Part shown: one piece after another, positions 1 to 8,434 of the stretch
Position numbering within the stretch: position 1 is the first letter of the stretch
How the letters are laid out: the number at the start of each line of letters is the position of its first letter
NCBI GenBank assembly: GCA_014841595.1
Contig: JACYUE010000001.1
Coordinates: 661,654 to 725,653, forward strand
DNA length: 64,000 nt
Reading direction: 5' to 3'
From: Oxalobacteraceae sp. CFBP 8761
GTDB taxonomy: Bacteria; Pseudomonadota; Gammaproteobacteria; Burkholderiales; Burkholderiaceae_D
Program-made: the position numbers and the translations under genes
The notes under the pieces: model-generated
The model's database searches: none
Seen by the model: the letters and a program-made list of their open reading frames with translations, nothing else
Told to the model about the DNA's origin: nothing

Positions 1-903
1 GACCATGAAAGCGATTACGAGCAGATCGAGATCCTGGTGTACTCGATGTTCGCTGCCTTTTTTGCCGGCTTCGTCACGCTGGCGCTGTTTCTCGGTCGCT
101 TTGTCGGCAGGCGCATCGTCACGCCGCTGCGCGAACTGGCCGACGCCGTGGGTCAGGGCGCATTTGCCTTGCCGCATACCGAACGGGCCGACGAGCTGGG
201 AACGCTGGCGCGTGCGCTGGCTGCGCACACGCGTGAGTTGCGCGAATACCTCGATCGTGAACGCCTGTTTACGGGCGACGTCAGCCACGAGCTGCGCACA
301 CCGCTGACCGTCATCATGGGCGCGGCCGAGATTCTCGTCGAAAACGGCAGGACCCCGGCGGTGCAGGCGCCTGCGCAGCGCATTTACCGGGCTGCACAGG
401 AAGCGACAGAGTGCGTGACGGTGCTGCTGGTGCTGGCGCGCGCACCCCAGCTCGCCCTGTTTTCTCCCGTCTCGGTCAACGAGATCGCGCGCCGCGAAAC
501 CGAGCGCTACCAGGCCATGGTGACGGGCCGGCCCGTCACGCTGCGCTGTGTCGGCGATGCCGCGTTCCGCATTTGCGCGCCTGCCGAACTGTGCGTGTCG
601 GCCATCGCCAACCTGATTCGCAACGCCTGCCAGTACACCGAGCAGGGCGAAGTCACGGTCGTGATCGAACCGGGGCGCATCACGGTCGAAGACACGGGGC
701 GCGGCTTGCCCGATGCGGTACGGCAGACGCTGGGCGAAGGCGCACGCCCGATCCCGTCGAGCGGATCGGCCGGCACCGGGCTCGGCCTGTCGCTGGTCAA
801 GCGCATCTGCGAATACCTGGGCGCGTCGCTCGTGTACGAGAACCGCCCGAGTGGCGGCAGCCGCTTCACGATCATTTTTCCTGTAGCGTTCACGCCATCC
901 TAA
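1..903 (+). CDS. Sensor histidine kinase, 5' end outside the window
   Basis: This is the C-terminal part of a membrane sensor kinase. The reading frame is open from base 1, so the true start lies upstream and the internal ATG at 37 is probably not used. Visible in order are a transmembrane helix (rich in A, F, L), a HAMP-like linker after RRIVTPLREL, the dimerisation and phosphoacceptor helix with the H-box DVSHELRTPL, the N-box NLIRNACQYT, the G1 box VEDTGRGLP and the G2 box GTGLGLSLVKRI. All catalytic boxes are intact, so it should be an active kinase. It is followed 86 bp later by eptA and a PAP2 phosphatase. That arrangement resembles PmrB-type control of lipid A modification, but the sensed signal and the response regulator are not visible here. 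Confidence 0.9.
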   Translation, partial: DHESDYEQIEILVYSMFAAFFAGFVTLALFLGRFVGRRIVTPLRELADAVGQGAFALPHTERADELGTLARALAAHTRELREYLDRERLFTGDVSHELRTPLTVIMGAAEILVENGRTPAVQAPAQRIYRAAQEATECVTVLLVLARAPQLALFSPVSVNEIARRETERYQAMVTGRPVTLRCVGDAAFRICAPAELCVSAIANLIRNACQYTEQGEVTVVIEPGRITVEDTGRGLPDAVRQTLGEGARPIPSSGSAGTGLGLSLVKRICEYLGASLVYENRPSGGSRFTIIFPVAFTPS

Positions 904-989
904 CGCCGCGTTGACGGTGGCTTGCCATCATCCTTTCTATCCTTGAAGCACTGCAGCGATGATTGCTGCAATGTCGACAAGGGCGTGAA

Positions 990-2630
990 ATGGATAAACT
1001 GTTTACAAAACGGATCGATGCATCGCTGCTCGTGCTGGGCGTGGCGCTGTTGCTGGCAAGCCTGGGCAATGTCACGTTCTGGACGGTGCTGGTCCGCGCC
1101 ACCGGTGGCGTGTCGCTGGCCAGCCTGCCCACGCTTGCCGGAACGTTTTTGATCGTTGTCCTGTTCTTCAATGCCTGCCTGACACTGGCCAGCTTCCGCT
1201 ACCTCGCCAAGCCGGTGCTGATCGTCCTCGTGCTGGCGGCATCCGCCGCAGGCTACTTCATCGCGGCTTACGGGATCGTCATCGACAAGGCGATGATCCA
1301 GAATATGTTCGAGACCGATACCCGCGAAGCGACCGAATTGATCAGCTGGCAGATGGCCGCCAGGATCGGGTTGCTGGGCGTGCTGCCATCGCTGTGGATC
1401 GCCCGCGCGAATATCCAGTTTCCCAGCGGCGTGAAAGGGCTGCTCAAGCGCAGCAGCAATGCCGGCGGCTCGCTGCTGCTGGCGTTTGTCCTGCTGGCGC
1501 TGCTGTTCAAGAGCCTGGCGCCGACGTTGCATGAGCACCGCGAACTGCGCTTCCTTCTCACGCCCACCAATTTCATCCAAGCCGTGCACGGGTATCTGCG
1601 CAGCCGTTGGGCGGCCGAGATCGTGGTTGCGCCGCTGGGCCGCGATGCCGTGAAGGGCGCGGCCTGGGCCGGTCATCACCGCAAGACGCTGACGGTGATC
1701 GTCGTGGGCGAAACGGCGCGGGCGGCGAATTTTTCGCTCGATGGCTACGCCCGCAACACCAATCCGCTGCTGGCACGGCAAGCTGGCCTGATCAATTTTT
1801 CGCGTGTCAGTTCGTGCGGTACGGCGACTGCGGTGTCGGTGCCGTGCGTGTTTTCCGCCTTCGGCCGCAACGATTACAGCCAGTCGAAGGCAGCGAGCCA
1901 GGAAGGGCTGCTCGACGTGCTGGCGCATGCGGGTTTCACCGTGCTCTGGCGCGATAACAATTCGGGCTGCAAGGGCGTCTGCAACCGCGTCGGGTTCGAG
2001 GATCTGTCGCGGCCCGATGGCAAGAATATGCACTGCAGCGGCGACGAGTGCTACGACGAGCGCCTGCTCGATGGCTTGCCTGATTTGCTCGCCAACAGCA
2101 GCAAGGACCTGGTCGTCGTGCTGCACCAGAAAGGCAGTCATGGCCCGGCGTATGCCAGCCGCTATCCGCGCGGGTTCGGCCGCTTTGGCCCGGTCTGCAC
2201 GAGCAATGACTTCGATACCTGCTCGCGCGAATCGATCCGCGCTGCCTACGACAACACGATCCTGTACACCGACTACTTCCTGAGCAAGACCATCGACGGC
2301 TTGCGCGCGATCGCCGCCGCGCAGGACGCCGATACGGCCATGCTGTACTTCTCGGACCATGGCGAGTCGCTGGGCGAGAACAATGTGTATCTGCACGGCG
2401 CGCCGTACCTGTTCGCGCCGCGCGAGCAGACCGAGGTGCCGATGATGCTGTGGATGTCCGACAGTTTCAGCGAGCGTTTCCGCATCGACCGGCGTTGCCT
2501 GGCCGCGCGGCGCAACGAGCCGCTGTCGCATGACAATGTGTTCCACTCGGTACTCGGCATGCTCGACGTGAACACGGCGGTGCTCAATCCGCGCCTGGAC
2601 CTGTTCCATGCATGCGTGCGGGGAGCGTGA
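990..2630 (+). CDS. eptA: Lipid A phosphoethanolamine transferase EptA
   Basis: This inner-membrane enzyme moves phosphoethanolamine from phosphatidylethanolamine to lipid A phosphates on the periplasmic face, which lowers surface charge and binding of polymyxin-type peptides. The 546-residue product has about five N-terminal membrane helices and then a sulfatase-fold catalytic domain. Family signatures are present: VVGETARAANFS near residue 240, the segment SCGTATAVSVPC near 275 with the expected threonine nucleophile, and YFSDHGESLGEN with the metal-binding DHG. I chose ATG 990 (MDKLFTK) over the upstream TTG at 963 because the latter adds nine residues unlike the family. The next gene begins at the stop codon, so the two are probably translated together. 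The family is well known from colistin resistance; whether this copy confers any is not shown. Confidence 0.93.
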   Translation: MDKLFTKRIDASLLVLGVALLLASLGNVTFWTVLVRATGGVSLASLPTLAGTFLIVVLFFNACLTLASFRYLAKPVLIVLVLAASAAGYFIAAYGIVIDKAMIQNMFETDTREATELISWQMAARIGLLGVLPSLWIARANIQFPSGVKGLLKRSSNAGGSLLLAFVLLALLFKSLAPTLHEHRELRFLLTPTNFIQAVHGYLRSRWAAEIVVAPLGRDAVKGAAWAGHHRKTLTVIVVGETARAANFSLDGYARNTNPLLARQAGLINFSRVSSCGTATAVSVPCVFSAFGRNDYSQSKAASQEGLLDVLAHAGFTVLWRDNNSGCKGVCNRVGFEDLSRPDGKNMHCSGDECYDERLLDGLPDLLANSSKDLVVVLHQKGSHGPAYASRYPRGFGRFGPVCTSNDFDTCSRESIRAAYDNTILYTDYFLSKTIDGLRAIAAAQDADTAMLYFSDHGESLGENNVYLHGAPYLFAPREQTEVPMMLWMSDSFSERFRIDRRCLAARRNEPLSHDNVFHSVLGMLDVNTAVLNPRLDLFHACVRGA

Positions 2631-2631
2631 A

Positions 2632-3387
2632 ATGCGTGAGATGCTTGAGATGCGTGAGCTTCATCAGATGCGGGCCGAGCCTGGGCTGCACGCGCCGCTG
2701 CTGTCGGCGCACGCCCTGCGGCGCCTGGCCATCATGCTGGCGGCGGGCGCGCTGGCCATCCTGTGGCTGGGCCGCTATACGGATCTCGACCTGGTGCTGG
2801 CCGATGCCGTGTTCGACGCAGAGCGCCGCGTCTTTCCCTGGCGCGATGCGTGGCTGACCGTCACGTTCAACCACGTGATCGTCAAGCAGCTCCTGATGCT
2901 GCTTGCCGTAGGCATCGTCGGCTACGCGCTGGTCGATGCCTGGCGGCCCCGCGCAGCGCTGGGCGCCCTTGGCCGCCTGCAGCTGCGCATCGTCGCGCTG
3001 GCGGCCATCCTGGTGCCGGCCGTGACCAGTACCCTGAAACACCTGAGCGCATCGCACTGCCCGTGGGACCTGCTGCGCTATGGCGGCGAGCAGCCATACG
3101 TGCGCCTGTTTGGCGTCTTCCCGGCCGACACGCTGCCGGGCCAATGCCTGCCTGCCGGCCATGCGTCGAGCGCGTTGTGGCTGGTGGCGCTGGCCGTCTG
3201 CTGGTTGCCGGCGCGGCCAGCGCGGGCGCGCGCCGCCGCCTTGCTGGCGATCGGCGCCGGCACCACGGTCGGTTATCTGCAGCAGCTGCGTGGCGCGCAT
3301 TTCATGACGCATACGCTGTGGTCGATCTGGATCGCATGCACGATCGTCGTGGCGCTGATCGCCACCTTGCAGGGCAGGCCATCATGA
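2632..3387 (+). CDS. PAP2-family membrane phosphatase
   Basis: This predicted inner-membrane phosphatase belongs to the PAP2 superfamily (251 residues, several hydrophobic helices). Motifs fitting the three-part active site are a lysine-containing stretch before CPWDLLRYGG, the PSGH-like CLPAGHASSALW with the catalytic histidine, and a downstream RGAHFMTHTLW carrying the third-motif arginine and histidine. ATG 2632 is favoured because GGGAG lies six bases upstream. An in-frame ATG at 2608 inside eptA would add eight residues. The gene starts two bases after the eptA stop, and its own stop overlaps the next start (ATGA). Its place beside eptA suggests removal of phosphate from lipid A or recycling of a lipid carrier. 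The exact substrate cannot be read from sequence. Confidence 0.85.
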   Translation: MREMLEMRELHQMRAEPGLHAPLLSAHALRRLAIMLAAGALAILWLGRYTDLDLVLADAVFDAERRVFPWRDAWLTVTFNHVIVKQLLMLLAVGIVGYALVDAWRPRAALGALGRLQLRIVALAAILVPAVTSTLKHLSASHCPWDLLRYGGEQPYVRLFGVFPADTLPGQCLPAGHASSALWLVALAVCWLPARPARARAAALLAIGAGTTVGYLQQLRGAHFMTHTLWSIWIACTIVVALIATLQGRPS

Positions 3388-3857
3388 GCATGCTGCGCAC
3401 CGTCGTCGATCCTGCCGAGCAAGCCCTGTCACGCGGCGACCATGTTCGTCTGCAGGGCGTGGTGAACCGGCTGGCAAGGGCGTATCCACCGGACTGGCTC
3501 GAACGGTGCGGCGCGCTGTTATATGGCGCGACCATCGTGGCCAGTCTGGGATTGACTGGCCTGGTCGGCGCGCTCTGGTCGCCCTGGTGGACCTACCTGA
3601 TTCCCGTCGTGTGCCCGCTGCTGCTGGCGGGCGTGCTGCCGGTCTGGCTGTTCGGCCGCGAACCGGGCCGCCCGCGCTGGGCGCATCCGCTGGCCATCGT
3701 CAGCGCCGACGATGCGGCGCTGATCGGGAGGATCGTCGATACGATGAACGAGCAAAGCAGAACCGGGCTGTTGCAGTACTGCCCGGCAAACGATGGCGCG
3801 AAGGTCTTCGCGCTCTGGCAGCTGCTGCAGGCTGCCGGCGTCGAAGAACCTCGCTGA
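3384..3857 (+). CDS. Small membrane protein of unknown function
   Basis: This 157-residue product starts at an ATG that overlaps the PAP2 stop codon (ATGA), so it is probably the last gene of the eptA operon. I do not recognise a family. An N-terminal soluble stretch of about 45 residues is followed by two hydrophobic helices around residues 46-65 and 70-90 (rich in L, V, G, W), then a soluble tail of about 65 residues containing NEQSRTGLLQY. A second ATG at 3390 could also serve as start. The context suggests an envelope role, but nothing more specific is supported. Confidence 0.65.
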   Translation: MSMLRTVVDPAEQALSRGDHVRLQGVVNRLARAYPPDWLERCGALLYGATIVASLGLTGLVGALWSPWWTYLIPVVCPLLLAGVLPVWLFGREPGRPRWAHPLAIVSADDAALIGRIVDTMNEQSRTGLLQYCPANDGAKVFALWQLLQAAGVEEPR

Positions 3858-3867
3858 AGGCGCGCGC

Positions 3868-6800
3868 TCAGGCCGGGGTGTTGTCCACCTCGACGGCCCG
3901 CGCCGGCTGGCGCCGCATCTTGCGCCCGGTGCGCTTGAGCCAATTCTCGAAGTCGTCGACATACGTGAACACGGCCGGCACGACCAGCAGGCTCAGTAAC
4001 GTCGACGTGATCAGGCCACCGATCACGGCCACCGCCATCGGCGAGCGGAAGCTCGGGTCGCCCGAGAAGCCCAGCGCCAGCGGCAGCATGCCGGCGCCCA
4101 TCGCGATGGTCGTCATCACGATCGGCCGGCTGCGCTTGTGGCAGGCATCGACCAGCGCGTCGAAGCGGTTCATGCCCGCCTGGCGTGCCAGGATCGCGTA
4201 ATCGACCAGCAGGATCGAGTTCTTGGTCACGATCCCCATCAGCATGATCAGGCCGATCATCGTCGGCATCGACAGCGCATTGCTGGTCACGAGCAGCGCC
4301 ACGAAGGCGCCGCCGATCGACAATGGCAGCGCGGCCAGGATCGTCACCGGCTGCATGAAGTCCGAAAACAGCAGCACCAGCACGCCGTAGATGCACAGCA
4401 CGCCGATCAGCATCGCCAGGCCGAAGCTGGCGAACAGCGCCTGCATTTCCTGGGCGTCGCCCAGTTCGGCGATCGTCACTGACGACGGCAGCGACTGGAA
4501 CACGGGCAGCGCGCGCGCTTCGGCATTGACTTCACCGAGCGAGCGGCCCGACAGCTCGACGTCGAGCGTGACATTGCGGGTGCGGTTCAGGCGGTTGATC
4601 TGCGCCGGGCCGCTTTCCATCGTGATGTCGGCCACGGTCGAGAGCAGCACCGGCCCGTTCTTGCCAGGCACCGTCAGGCGTCCGATCGCGTCCAGGTCGG
4701 CCCGCACGGCATCAGGCAGTTTCACGCGGATCGGTACCTGGCGCTCGTCCAGGTTCATCTTGGCCAGCGACTGCTCGTAGTCGCCGGCGGTGGCCACGCG
4801 CACCGTCTCGCCGATGGCCGCCGCCGTCACACCCTGGTCGGCCGCGCGCGCAAAGTCAGGGCGCACGATGATTTCGGGGCGCACGAGAGAGGCGCTCGAA
4901 CTGACGTTGCCGATGCCGGGCAGGCCGCGCAATTCACGCTCGGCCTGGCGCGCCGCGGTGCTCAGCGCATTGGCATCTTCGCTGCGCAGCACCAGCTGCA
5001 TCTTGGTGCCGGCGTCGGGAATGCCGACCGTGAAGCGCGCGCCGGGAATGGCGGCCACGCGTTCGCGGATCGTGTTTTCGATGACGCCCAGCTTCACGTC
5101 GCGGTCACTCCGGTCCACTGTTTTTACCGTCAGCACCGCGCGCCGCGCTTCGGCAGCGGCGCCCGGCGAGAACGCGTCGCCGCTCGAGCCGCCACCGATC
5201 GAACTGAAGACGCTCGTCACGCCCTCGACCTTCATCAGCTCCAGGCGCACCTGTTCGGCCACGGCGCGGGTCTGGGCCAGCGTGGCGCCCGGCGCCAGTT
5301 CGACATTGACCTGCGTCTGCGAGCGGTCGGCTGGCGGCATGAAGCCGGTCGGCAGCAGCGGCACCAGCGCCAGCGAGCCCGCAAAGAACACGGCTGCGCC
5401 CAGCATCGTCAGGCCACGGCGGCGCAGGCACCATTGCATCACGGCCAGGTAGCGCTGCATGATCGCGCTGTCTTTCGGCTCGTGACCGGCCACGCCGGCG
5501 TTCTTCGGCGCCTTGAGCAGGTACGCGCACATCATCGGCGTGAGCAGGCGCGCCACCAGCAGCGAGGCCAGGATCGCCAGCACGGCGGTCCAGCCGAACT
5601 GCTTGAAGAATTTGCCGGGGATGCCGCCCATGAAGGCGGTCGGAAGGAACACGGCCACGAGGGCGAACGTGGTGGCGATCACCGCCATCCCGATTTCGTC
5701 GGCCGCTTCGAGCGAGGCCTGCATCGGCGACTTGCCCATGTGGAGGTGGCGCGAGATGTTTTCGATCTCGACGATCGCATCGTCGACCAGCACGCCGATC
5801 ACGAGGGCCAGCGACAGCAGCGTGACCATATTGAGCGTGTAGCCAAACAGGTACTGGCCCAGGAAGGCCGGAATCACCGACAGGGGCAGGGCGGCCGCGG
5901 CGATCAGCGTCGCGCGCCAGTCGCGCAGGAACCACCACACCACCAGCACCGCCAGCAGCGCGCCTTCGTACAGCATGTGCATCGAGGCGTCGAAGTTCTC
6001 GTCGACCGACACCGAGTTGTCGATCACTTCATTGACGATCAGCTTCGGGTTTTCTTTCTTGAGCTGTTCCATCGCGGCACGCGCGCCGGTGGCGACATCG
6101 ATCTCGCCTGCCCCGCGCGTGCGGAACACTTCGAAGGCGACGACGCGGCGGCCATCCTGCTCGGCCAGCGCGCGCGGTTCTTCCACGGTGTCGAGTACGC
6201 GCGCCACCTGGTCCAGGCGCACGTGGCGTCCGTCCGGCAGCGGGATCTCCATGGCGGCCAGCGCCTGCGCGGTGCCGACGGTGGCAAGCGTGCGCACCGA
6301 TTGCTCGACGCCGCTGACGTCGCCCCGGCCGCCCGGTGCTTCGCGCTGCACATTGCGCAGCTGGCGCGAGATATCCAGCGCCGAGACGCGCAGCGCCGCC
6401 ATCTTCTGGTCATCGAGCTCCACGCGCATCTCGCGCGTGACGCCACCCACGCGCCGGATTTCACCGAGGCCCGGCACACCCAGCATGCGCTTGGCGACGT
6501 CGTTGTCGACGAACCAGCTCAGGTCCTGGTCGTCCAGGCCCGAGCCTTCAGCCGCGGCGATCGTGAAGGTGGAGACGACGCGCCCGGCAGTGGCGGCCTT
6601 GGTCACGGTCGGCTCACGCAGTTCGGCCGGCATGTCGGCGCGCACGCGCGAGACCGCGTCGCGCACGTCGTTGACGGCTTCGGCCGAATCGCGCTCGAGG
6701 ATGAATTCGACGGTGACAGTGGCCACGCCGTCGAGCACGCGCGTGTAGATGTTCTTGATGCCCTGCAGGGTGGCGACCGAGTCTTCGATCTTGCGCGCGA

Positions 6801-6987
6801 CTTCGGTTTCAAGCTGCGCCGGCGCGGCGCCGTCGAGGACGGCGGTGACGGTGACGATCGGCAGTTCGATGTCGGGGAAGTCCTGCACCTTGCTGGCATT
6901 GAAGGCCATCAATCCCGCCACGGTGAGCAGGACGAACAGCATGATCGCCGGGATCGGATTGCGGATCGACAGGGCGGAAAAATTCAT
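3868..6987 (-). CDS. RND efflux transporter, inner-membrane pump subunit
   Basis: This 1039-residue proton-driven pump of the HAE1/AcrB type has the usual length and layout: twelve membrane helices with two large periplasmic loops. Helix 4 carries the proton-relay aspartate pair in GVLVDDAIVEIEN near residue 400, and the N-terminus MNFSALSIRNPIPA is typical. It would export hydrophobic or amphiphilic compounds through a tripartite channel. The adaptor gene lies directly upstream and overlaps it by four bases (ATGA), so they form one operon. No outer-membrane TolC-like factor follows, so the pump must borrow one encoded elsewhere. The gene ends ten bases from the convergent small membrane protein gene. 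The substrate is unknown. Confidence 0.93.
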   Translation of the reverse strand: MNFSALSIRNPIPAIMLFVLLTVAGLMAFNASKVQDFPDIELPIVTVTAVLDGAAPAQLETEVARKIEDSVATLQGIKNIYTRVLDGVATVTVEFILERDSAEAVNDVRDAVSRVRADMPAELREPTVTKAATAGRVVSTFTIAAAEGSGLDDQDLSWFVDNDVAKRMLGVPGLGEIRRVGGVTREMRVELDDQKMAALRVSALDISRQLRNVQREAPGGRGDVSGVEQSVRTLATVGTAQALAAMEIPLPDGRHVRLDQVARVLDTVEEPRALAEQDGRRVVAFEVFRTRGAGEIDVATGARAAMEQLKKENPKLIVNEVIDNSVSVDENFDASMHMLYEGALLAVLVVWWFLRDWRATLIAAAALPLSVIPAFLGQYLFGYTLNMVTLLSLALVIGVLVDDAIVEIENISRHLHMGKSPMQASLEAADEIGMAVIATTFALVAVFLPTAFMGGIPGKFFKQFGWTAVLAILASLLVARLLTPMMCAYLLKAPKNAGVAGHEPKDSAIMQRYLAVMQWCLRRRGLTMLGAAVFFAGSLALVPLLPTGFMPPADRSQTQVNVELAPGATLAQTRAVAEQVRLELMKVEGVTSVFSSIGGGSSGDAFSPGAAAEARRAVLTVKTVDRSDRDVKLGVIENTIRERVAAIPGARFTVGIPDAGTKMQLVLRSEDANALSTAARQAERELRGLPGIGNVSSSASLVRPEIIVRPDFARAADQGVTAAAIGETVRVATAGDYEQSLAKMNLDERQVPIRVKLPDAVRADLDAIGRLTVPGKNGPVLLSTVADITMESGPAQINRLNRTRNVTLDVELSGRSLGEVNAEARALPVFQSLPSSVTIAELGDAQEMQALFASFGLAMLIGVLCIYGVLVLLFSDFMQPVTILAALPLSIGGAFVALLVTSNALSMPTMIGLIMLMGIVTKNSILLVDYAILARQAGMNRFDALVDACHKRSRPIVMTTIAMGAGMLPLALGFSGDPSFRSPMAVAVIGGLITSTLLSLLVVPAVFTYVDDFENWLKRTGRKMRRQPARAVEVDNTPA

Positions 6988-8138
6988 CGTGCAGCCTTTG
7001 CCGGTGCAGCTGCCGGCGCGACTGCGGGCGTGGCAATATTGCGTACCAGGTCGCCGTCATTCAGGAACCCGGCGCCGGTGACGACGATGGGCGCGTCGGC
7101 CGCCAGGCCGCCGACAATCTCGACCCGGTCGCCCAGGCGACGACCGGTGGTGACTTTCAGCTGGCTCACGCGGCTGTCCGCATTCAGGCGGTACACATAA
7201 CTGAAGCCGTCGCGCACGGCGATCGACTGCTGCGGCACGGTCAGCGCATTCGACGTGCCCAGTTCAAAACGGCCGCTGGCGAACATGCCGGCCTTGAGCG
7301 GCATGTCGCCCGACAGCGCCGGCGGCAGGTCGACATAGACCAGCGCAAGGCGGGTCTGCGGATCGACCGACGGCGCCACGACGCGCACCTTGCCCGTGAC
7401 TTCGAGCCCGCTGGCGCCGCGCACGATGGCGCGCGTGCCCGCCTTGATGCGCCCAAGGTCCTGCGCCGTTACTTCGGCGCGCCATTCGAGGCGGCCCTGG
7501 CGGATCATGCGAAACAGTTCGGTACCCACGCCGACGACGGCGCCGACGGTGGCGCCCCTAGCCGAGATCACGCCGCTGTCGGGCGCCGTCACCTGCGTGT
7601 ACTTCAGGCGCAGCTGCTGCTGCGTGAGCGTGGCCTGGGCCGACTGGACGCGCGCGGCGCCGGTCTGCTCGCCCGTCACGTATTGCGTGACCTGCTGGGC
7701 GCTGAGGGCGCCGGAGCTTTCCAGTGCGCGGGCGCGGTCGGCATTTGCCTTGGATTCCAGGGCATTGGCCTTCGCTTCGAGCAGCGCGGCGCGCGCGCCC
7801 TCGATGTCGGCGCGCACGGTTTCATCCGCGAACACGGCCAGCACCTGGCCCTTTTTGACCACGTCGCCGACATTGACGCGCACTTCGTTCAGGCGCAGTC
7901 CGTTCGATTCGCTGCCGATGACGGCGTCCTGCCAGGCGGCGATGCTGCCGTTGGCGGTCAGGCTGATCGGCAGGCTGGTGGTGGCGGGGCGGGTGGTGGT
8001 GACGCTCAGGGCAGGGCGCGGGGCGGCCTTTTCTTCCTTGGCGTCGGCGCGGTTGATCGTGGCCAGCGCAATGACGGCGCACAGCGACGCGGCCCCGAGG
8101 GCGATGGCAAGGGCACGTGGATGTCGAATGGTTTTCAT
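6984..8138 (-). CDS. RND efflux periplasmic adaptor subunit
   Basis: This 384-residue membrane-fusion protein links the pump to an outer-membrane channel. It starts at MKTIRHPRALAIAL, which gives an N-terminal membrane anchor or signal helix; the upstream extension of the open frame is rich in proline and arginine and looks untranslated. The order is barrel-sandwich and lipoyl half, an alpha-hairpin rich in A, E, Q and R (about residues 120-180, with LEAKANALESKAN), the second lipoyl half with LKYTQVTAPDSGVISARG, then beta-barrel and membrane-proximal parts. Its stop overlaps the pump start by four bases. Upstream is a 296-base gap that also holds an oppositely oriented small RNA candidate. 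Confidence 0.9.
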   Translation of the reverse strand: MKTIRHPRALAIALGAASLCAVIALATINRADAKEEKAAPRPALSVTTTRPATTSLPISLTANGSIAAWQDAVIGSESNGLRLNEVRVNVGDVVKKGQVLAVFADETVRADIEGARAALLEAKANALESKANADRARALESSGALSAQQVTQYVTGEQTGAARVQSAQATLTQQQLRLKYTQVTAPDSGVISARGATVGAVVGVGTELFRMIRQGRLEWRAEVTAQDLGRIKAGTRAIVRGASGLEVTGKVRVVAPSVDPQTRLALVYVDLPPALSGDMPLKAGMFASGRFELGTSNALTVPQQSIAVRDGFSYVYRLNADSRVSQLKVTTGRRLGDRVEIVGGLAADAPIVVTGAGFLNDGDLVRNIATPAVAPAAAPAKAAR

Positions 8139-8254
8139 GGTGTCTGGGTGATCGCGGCCTGGTCCAGCAATCCGGTGATCCGGCGCTCCGGCAAGCAACT
8201 GAGTGTAGCAAATGTGACGCCCCCGGCAGGGCTGCACGGGTGTCATTACAAATA

Positions 8255-8332
8255 GTGCAGTGCGGAAAAATGGGCGGTTTGGCAGGGCGTTCTACAAATT
8301 TACAACAGTAGATCTACCGTATTGCACTGCAC
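8255..8332. repeat. 9-bp inverted repeat flanking the small RNA promoter
   Basis: GTGCAGTGC at 8255-8263 is the exact reverse complement of GCACTGCAC at 8324-8332, 60 bases apart. The right arm overlaps the -35 element of the candidate small RNA promoter. The left arm lies 117 bases upstream of the adaptor gene. The pair could be two operator half-sites for looping or shared control. This is inference from position only. Confidence 0.4.
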
Positions 8333-8350
8333 AATAAAAAGAGATATATT
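8322..8350 (+). promoter_or_regulatory. Sigma70-type promoter of a candidate small RNA
   Basis: TTGCAC (8322-8327) and TATATT (8345-8350) are separated by exactly 17 bases, close to an ideal housekeeping promoter and unusual in this GC-rich sequence. Transcription would begin near 8357. No open reading frame follows on this strand; a strong terminator lies about 70 bases downstream. Confidence 0.65.
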
Positions 8351-8356
8351 GGACCT

Positions 8357-8427
8357 GTCTCCTCCAGTTTTCTCCGAAAATTGGATTTGCCGCCCGCCAA
8401 CCAACAGGTTCTGCGGGCGTTTTTTTT
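8357..8427 (+). ncRNA. Candidate orphan small RNA with two hairpins
   Basis: About 71 bases lie between a good promoter and a textbook intrinsic terminator, with no coding potential. The predicted RNA has a short single-stranded 5' leader containing CUCCUCC (8359-8365), which is complementary to Shine-Dalgarno sequences. A 9-bp hairpin follows (arms 8364-8372 and 8376-8384, loop UCC). Then comes a terminator hairpin (arms 8391-8397 and 8413-8419, with an inner AACC/GGUU stem) and eight T residues at 8420-8427. I do not recognise a named RNA family. The C- and U-rich exposed segments suggest an antisense regulator that blocks ribosome binding sites. The RNA also runs convergently into the dioxygenase gene, so it could be antisense to read-through from that gene. 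Confidence 0.6.
8391..8427 (+). terminator. Intrinsic terminator of the candidate small RNA
   Basis: A GC-rich 7-bp stem CGCCCGC/GCGGGCG, with an inner AACC/GGTT stem in the loop, is followed at once by eight T residues on the plus strand. No T-run exists on the minus side, so it serves plus-strand transcription only. The only plausible plus-strand transcript is the small RNA, because the neighbouring genes are on the minus strand. Confidence 0.8.
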
Positions 8428-8434
8428 GCTCTAT

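Noticed and set aside
900..2609. A 569-codon antisense open frame across eptA
   Set aside because: eptA carries all catalytic motifs on the plus strand; the antisense product is Q/R/H-rich without family features.
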